From NCBI GenBank assembly GCA_937877685.1, contig CALFGU010000109.1, positions 1 to 15,968 of the forward strand: a stretch of DNA of 15,968 nt, written 5' to 3'. A program made the position numbers and the translations under genes. The DNA comes from an uncultured Prevotella sp. Its GTDB lineage: Bacteria; Bacteroidota; Bacteroidia; Bacteroidales; Bacteroidaceae. Each line of letters opens with the position of its first letter. Position 1 is the stretch's first letter. Shown here piece after piece: positions 14,193 to 15,968 of this stretch. A model generated the notes under the pieces. The model had not been told where the DNA came from, did not search any database, and worked only from the letters and a program-made list of their open reading frames with translations.

Positions 14193-14200
14193 TATCTTTG
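14193..14200 (+). promoter_or_regulatory. -7 box for the RNA methyltransferase gene
   Basis: TATCTTTG followed by CACA, 27 bases before the ATG at 14228, matches TAnnTTTG. No TTG lies at normal spacing upstream, so confidence is moderate. It is back to back with the TamL -7 box. Confidence 0.45.
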
Positions 14201-14227
14201 CACATCGTTTTTTAATTTTATGATTAT

Positions 14228-14989
14228 ATGAATTTATCAAAGGCAAAAATTAAATATTTGAATTCTTTTTCGTTGAAAAAGAATAGGGATAAAGAGTCTG
14301 TTTTTATAGCAGAAGGTGTTAAATTGGTTGGTGACTTATTGCCATATTTTAAGCTAAAAACTATTGTAGCGACCCAAGAGTGGTTGTTGCAAAATAGAGT
14401 AGAAGCAGATGAAATTATAGATATAGAAGATATATCAGAGATGAAGAAGATTAGTCAGTTGACAACACCTTCGCCAGTATTTGCATTGTTTTATAGACAA
14501 AATATTGATTTGGATATAGATGGAATGCTTAAAGATAAACAATTGATTTTGGCATTGGATTCGGTTCAGGACCCAGGTAATATGGGTACGATTATTCGAA
14601 TTGCAGATTGGTTTGGGATAAAAAATATAGTATGTTCGGCAACAACAGTTGATATATATAATTCAAAAACCGTGCAATCGACGATGGGTGCGTTGGCGCG
14701 TGTATCAGTACATTATGTAGATTTGGTTGATTTTTTGAAACAGTGTAGTAATTGCAACTATCCAATTTATGGTACATTTTTAGATGGAGAGTCTATATAT
14801 GCAAAAGAACTTTCGTTGCATGGTGTTATTGTAATGGGAAATGAAGGTAAAGGGGTTTCGAAAGAGGTAGCGAGTGAGATAGGGGAAAAATTATTGATTC
14901 CAAGTTATCCTATTGATGTAGTTACAAGTGAATCGTTGAATGTAGCAGTGGCAACGGCAATTGTTTGTAGTGAATTTAGAAGACGATAG
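14228..14989 (+). CDS. TrmH/SpoU-family RNA 2'-O-methyltransferase
   Basis: A 253-residue protein of the SPOUT class, which methylates ribose 2'-OH in rRNA or tRNA using S-adenosylmethionine. The N-terminal substrate-binding domain (about 1-100) includes KNRDKESVFIAEGVKLVGDL. The catalytic SPOUT domain shows all three motifs: motif 1 LDSVQDPGNMGTIIRIADWF (110-129, N118 and R124), motif 2 VIVMGNEGKGVS (200-211, E206) and motif 3 ESLNVAVATAIVCSEF (235-250, N238). The trefoil-knot SAM site is therefore complete. The target nucleotide cannot be told (RlmB- or TrmH-like). Codon use is AT-rich, matching TamL and gldN but not the left part of the window. It converges with gldN. Confidence 0.94.
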   Translation: MNLSKAKIKYLNSFSLKKNRDKESVFIAEGVKLVGDLLPYFKLKTIVATQEWLLQNRVEADEIIDIEDISEMKKISQLTTPSPVFALFYRQNIDLDIDGMLKDKQLILALDSVQDPGNMGTIIRIADWFGIKNIVCSATTVDIYNSKTVQSTMGALARVSVHYVDLVDFLKQCSNCNYPIYGTFLDGESIYAKELSLHGVIVMGNEGKGVSKEVASEIGEKLLIPSYPIDVVTSESLNVAVATAIVCSEFRRR

Positions 14990-15002
14990 TATATGTTATG
15001 AT

Positions 15003-15037
15003 AAAAAAGAGAGAAACAAATTGTTTCTCTCTTTTTT
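15003..15037. terminator. Bidirectional terminator between the convergent methyltransferase and gldN genes
   Basis: AAAAAAGAGAGAAACAA (15003-15019) is the exact reverse complement of TTGTTTCTCTCTTTTTT (15021-15037). The result is a 17-base stem around a single central base, with A-run and T-run ends usable on both strands. Confidence 0.92.
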
Positions 15038-15072
15038 GTTTATTGAAAGTTTTATAGAAACTTTTTAGGAAA

Positions 15073-15966
15073 TTAATATGTCCACAAATCCTGTTCGAAA
15101 TTAAGAATTTCGTTTTCGATGCGATCTTGTTCTTGTTTAATGTAAATAGGATCGGTAGAAACATCTTTCAATTCACGATTTTGGATATCGTGGTCTTTTA
15201 CGATATAGCCGTAGAATTGACGAGTAGTGAAGAAGTCATCGAAATTGACAAGAGGAGTGATGTTGCGACCTGTCATTTTTACGAATTCTTCTTGGAGGAA
15301 AGGACGAAGTTTGTCATAAGGGAACCAAATGATACCGTCTTTTGTTTTAGGAGCACCATCACCTCCGTTATGTACGTGATATCTTTCGTCAAAGAAAGGT
15401 GCAATAGCAATGATTTTGTTATGAAACGTAGAAGTTGTTTTGTTGAAATACCAAACTTCTTGCACATAATATTTAATCACACCCTCAGAAAGATAGTTGA
15501 TTTTTTCGTAGATAGAAGGATAATCCTCATAGTTATCGTATCCATTGAGGAAGTCAATATCTTCGAATTTTCTTTTGTTCTCTTCGATAAATTTAGGCAC
15601 ATTAGGACCACCGACACCATCTTCGTAGCCCACAAGGTCGCCTTTGTAGAAATAATACATCATTATAGCGAAGAGGTTTTTTTGAGAAATTTCGTCCATA
15701 TCAGTTTTTGGATAGTAGAGAGGACGATTCATCTGCTCACGAAGGTCGATAACGCGAGTAACTACTTTGCGCCATACAACTTCATCGATTAGAGGATTGA
15801 TTCTTATTAATTTGGCCTCAACTTCATCTGGAGTATTTATAACTCTTGTAAAGCTACCATTGTCGTCGAATAGTACTTCAGTACTATCAGGTATCTCTTT
15901 TTGTGCGTTAGCAAAAGCACAGACAAGAAGAATAATTAATGTAAATAAAACTTTGTTACGTTTCAT
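15073..15966 (-). CDS. gldN: Type IX secretion / gliding protein GldN (PorN)
   Basis: A complete 297-residue gene starting two bases inside the right edge. The signal peptide MKRNKVLFTLIILLVCAFANA-QKE targets it to the periplasm. There PorN/GldN associates with the PorK ring and links to the PorL-PorM motor of the type IX secretion system in Bacteroidetes. Recognisable family segments are VVTRVIDLREQMNRPLYYPK, AIMMYYFYKGDLVGYEDG, VQEVWYFNKTTSTFHNKIIA, APFFDERYHV and KDGIIWFPYDKLRPFL. No lipobox is present, as expected for this member. In relatives the porK-porL-porM genes precede it; they would lie just beyond the window. It ends before the bidirectional terminator shared with the methyltransferase gene. 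Confidence 0.92.
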   Translation of the reverse strand: MKRNKVLFTLIILLVCAFANAQKEIPDSTEVLFDDNGSFTRVINTPDEVEAKLIRINPLIDEVVWRKVVTRVIDLREQMNRPLYYPKTDMDEISQKNLFAIMMYYFYKGDLVGYEDGVGGPNVPKFIEENKRKFEDIDFLNGYDNYEDYPSIYEKINYLSEGVIKYYVQEVWYFNKTTSTFHNKIIAIAPFFDERYHVHNGGDGAPKTKDGIIWFPYDKLRPFLQEEFVKMTGRNITPLVNFDDFFTTRQFYGYIVKDHDIQNRELKDVSTDPIYIKQEQDRIENEILNFEQDLWTY

Positions 15967-15968
15967 AT

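Noticed and set aside
14124..14246. Upstream start (14246) for the TamL-like gene
   Set aside because: It overlaps the divergent methyltransferase start and lies upstream of the TATATTTG box; the lipoprotein signal begins at 14123.
15127..15792. Plus-strand open frame (221 codons) opposite gldN
   Set aside because: It is the antisense of a complete, well recognised gldN; the Phe/Val/Ile-rich translation is the expected mirror of an AT-rich gene.

Overview
The window is Bacteroidetes (Bacteroidales-type) DNA. The evidence is a PorN/GldN type IX secretion protein, a TamL-type lipoprotein N-terminus, a Pit transporter with a long PhoU-like tail, TAnnTTTG-type -7 promoter boxes, and the near absence of Shine-Dalgarno sites. 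It appears to hold two pieces of different origin. Positions 1 to about 13,550 are moderately GC-rich (sampled 60-base lines 52-63% GC). Positions from about 13,557 to the end are AT-rich (a sampled line in the methyltransferase gene is 33% GC), with a different codon style. At the joint, two genes reading towards each other are both cut off. This looks like an assembly chimera or a genomic rearrangement.

Left part: a two-component system on the minus strand (histidine kinase open at the window edge, then its PhoB/OmpR-type regulator gene upstream) is divergent from a plus-strand phosphate transporter gene. The intergenic region carries two near-identical 17-base direct-repeat sites, one facing each promoter, which resemble Pho boxes. 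After a strong terminator come a TPM-domain membrane protein with a zinc ribbon and Gly-rich tail, its usual partner LemA, a PurM-like AIR synthase, a secreted beta-propeller, a secreted esterase, release factor 1 (prfA) and a small lipoprotein. Then follow about 460 bases without a gene (with a good terminator) and a secreted F5/8C plus lamin-tail protein that is truncated at the joint.

Right part: a truncated TamL-like gene (minus), a divergent TrmH/SpoU RNA methyltransferase (plus), a perfect bidirectional terminator, and gldN/porN (minus), complete and ending at the window edge.

The most unusual feature is a set of strictly phased short tandem arrays filling the spaces between genes in the left part only. 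Three arrays have a 7-base unit (consensus GGTTAAV) and two have an 8-base unit (consensus CATAACCT / CAGAACCT). The octamer arrays are each preceded, just after the upstream stop codon, by an inverted octamer arm containing the same 16-base core. The kinase-regulator spacer is a hybrid: an inverted octamer arm followed by a heptamer array. I do not recognise this element family.
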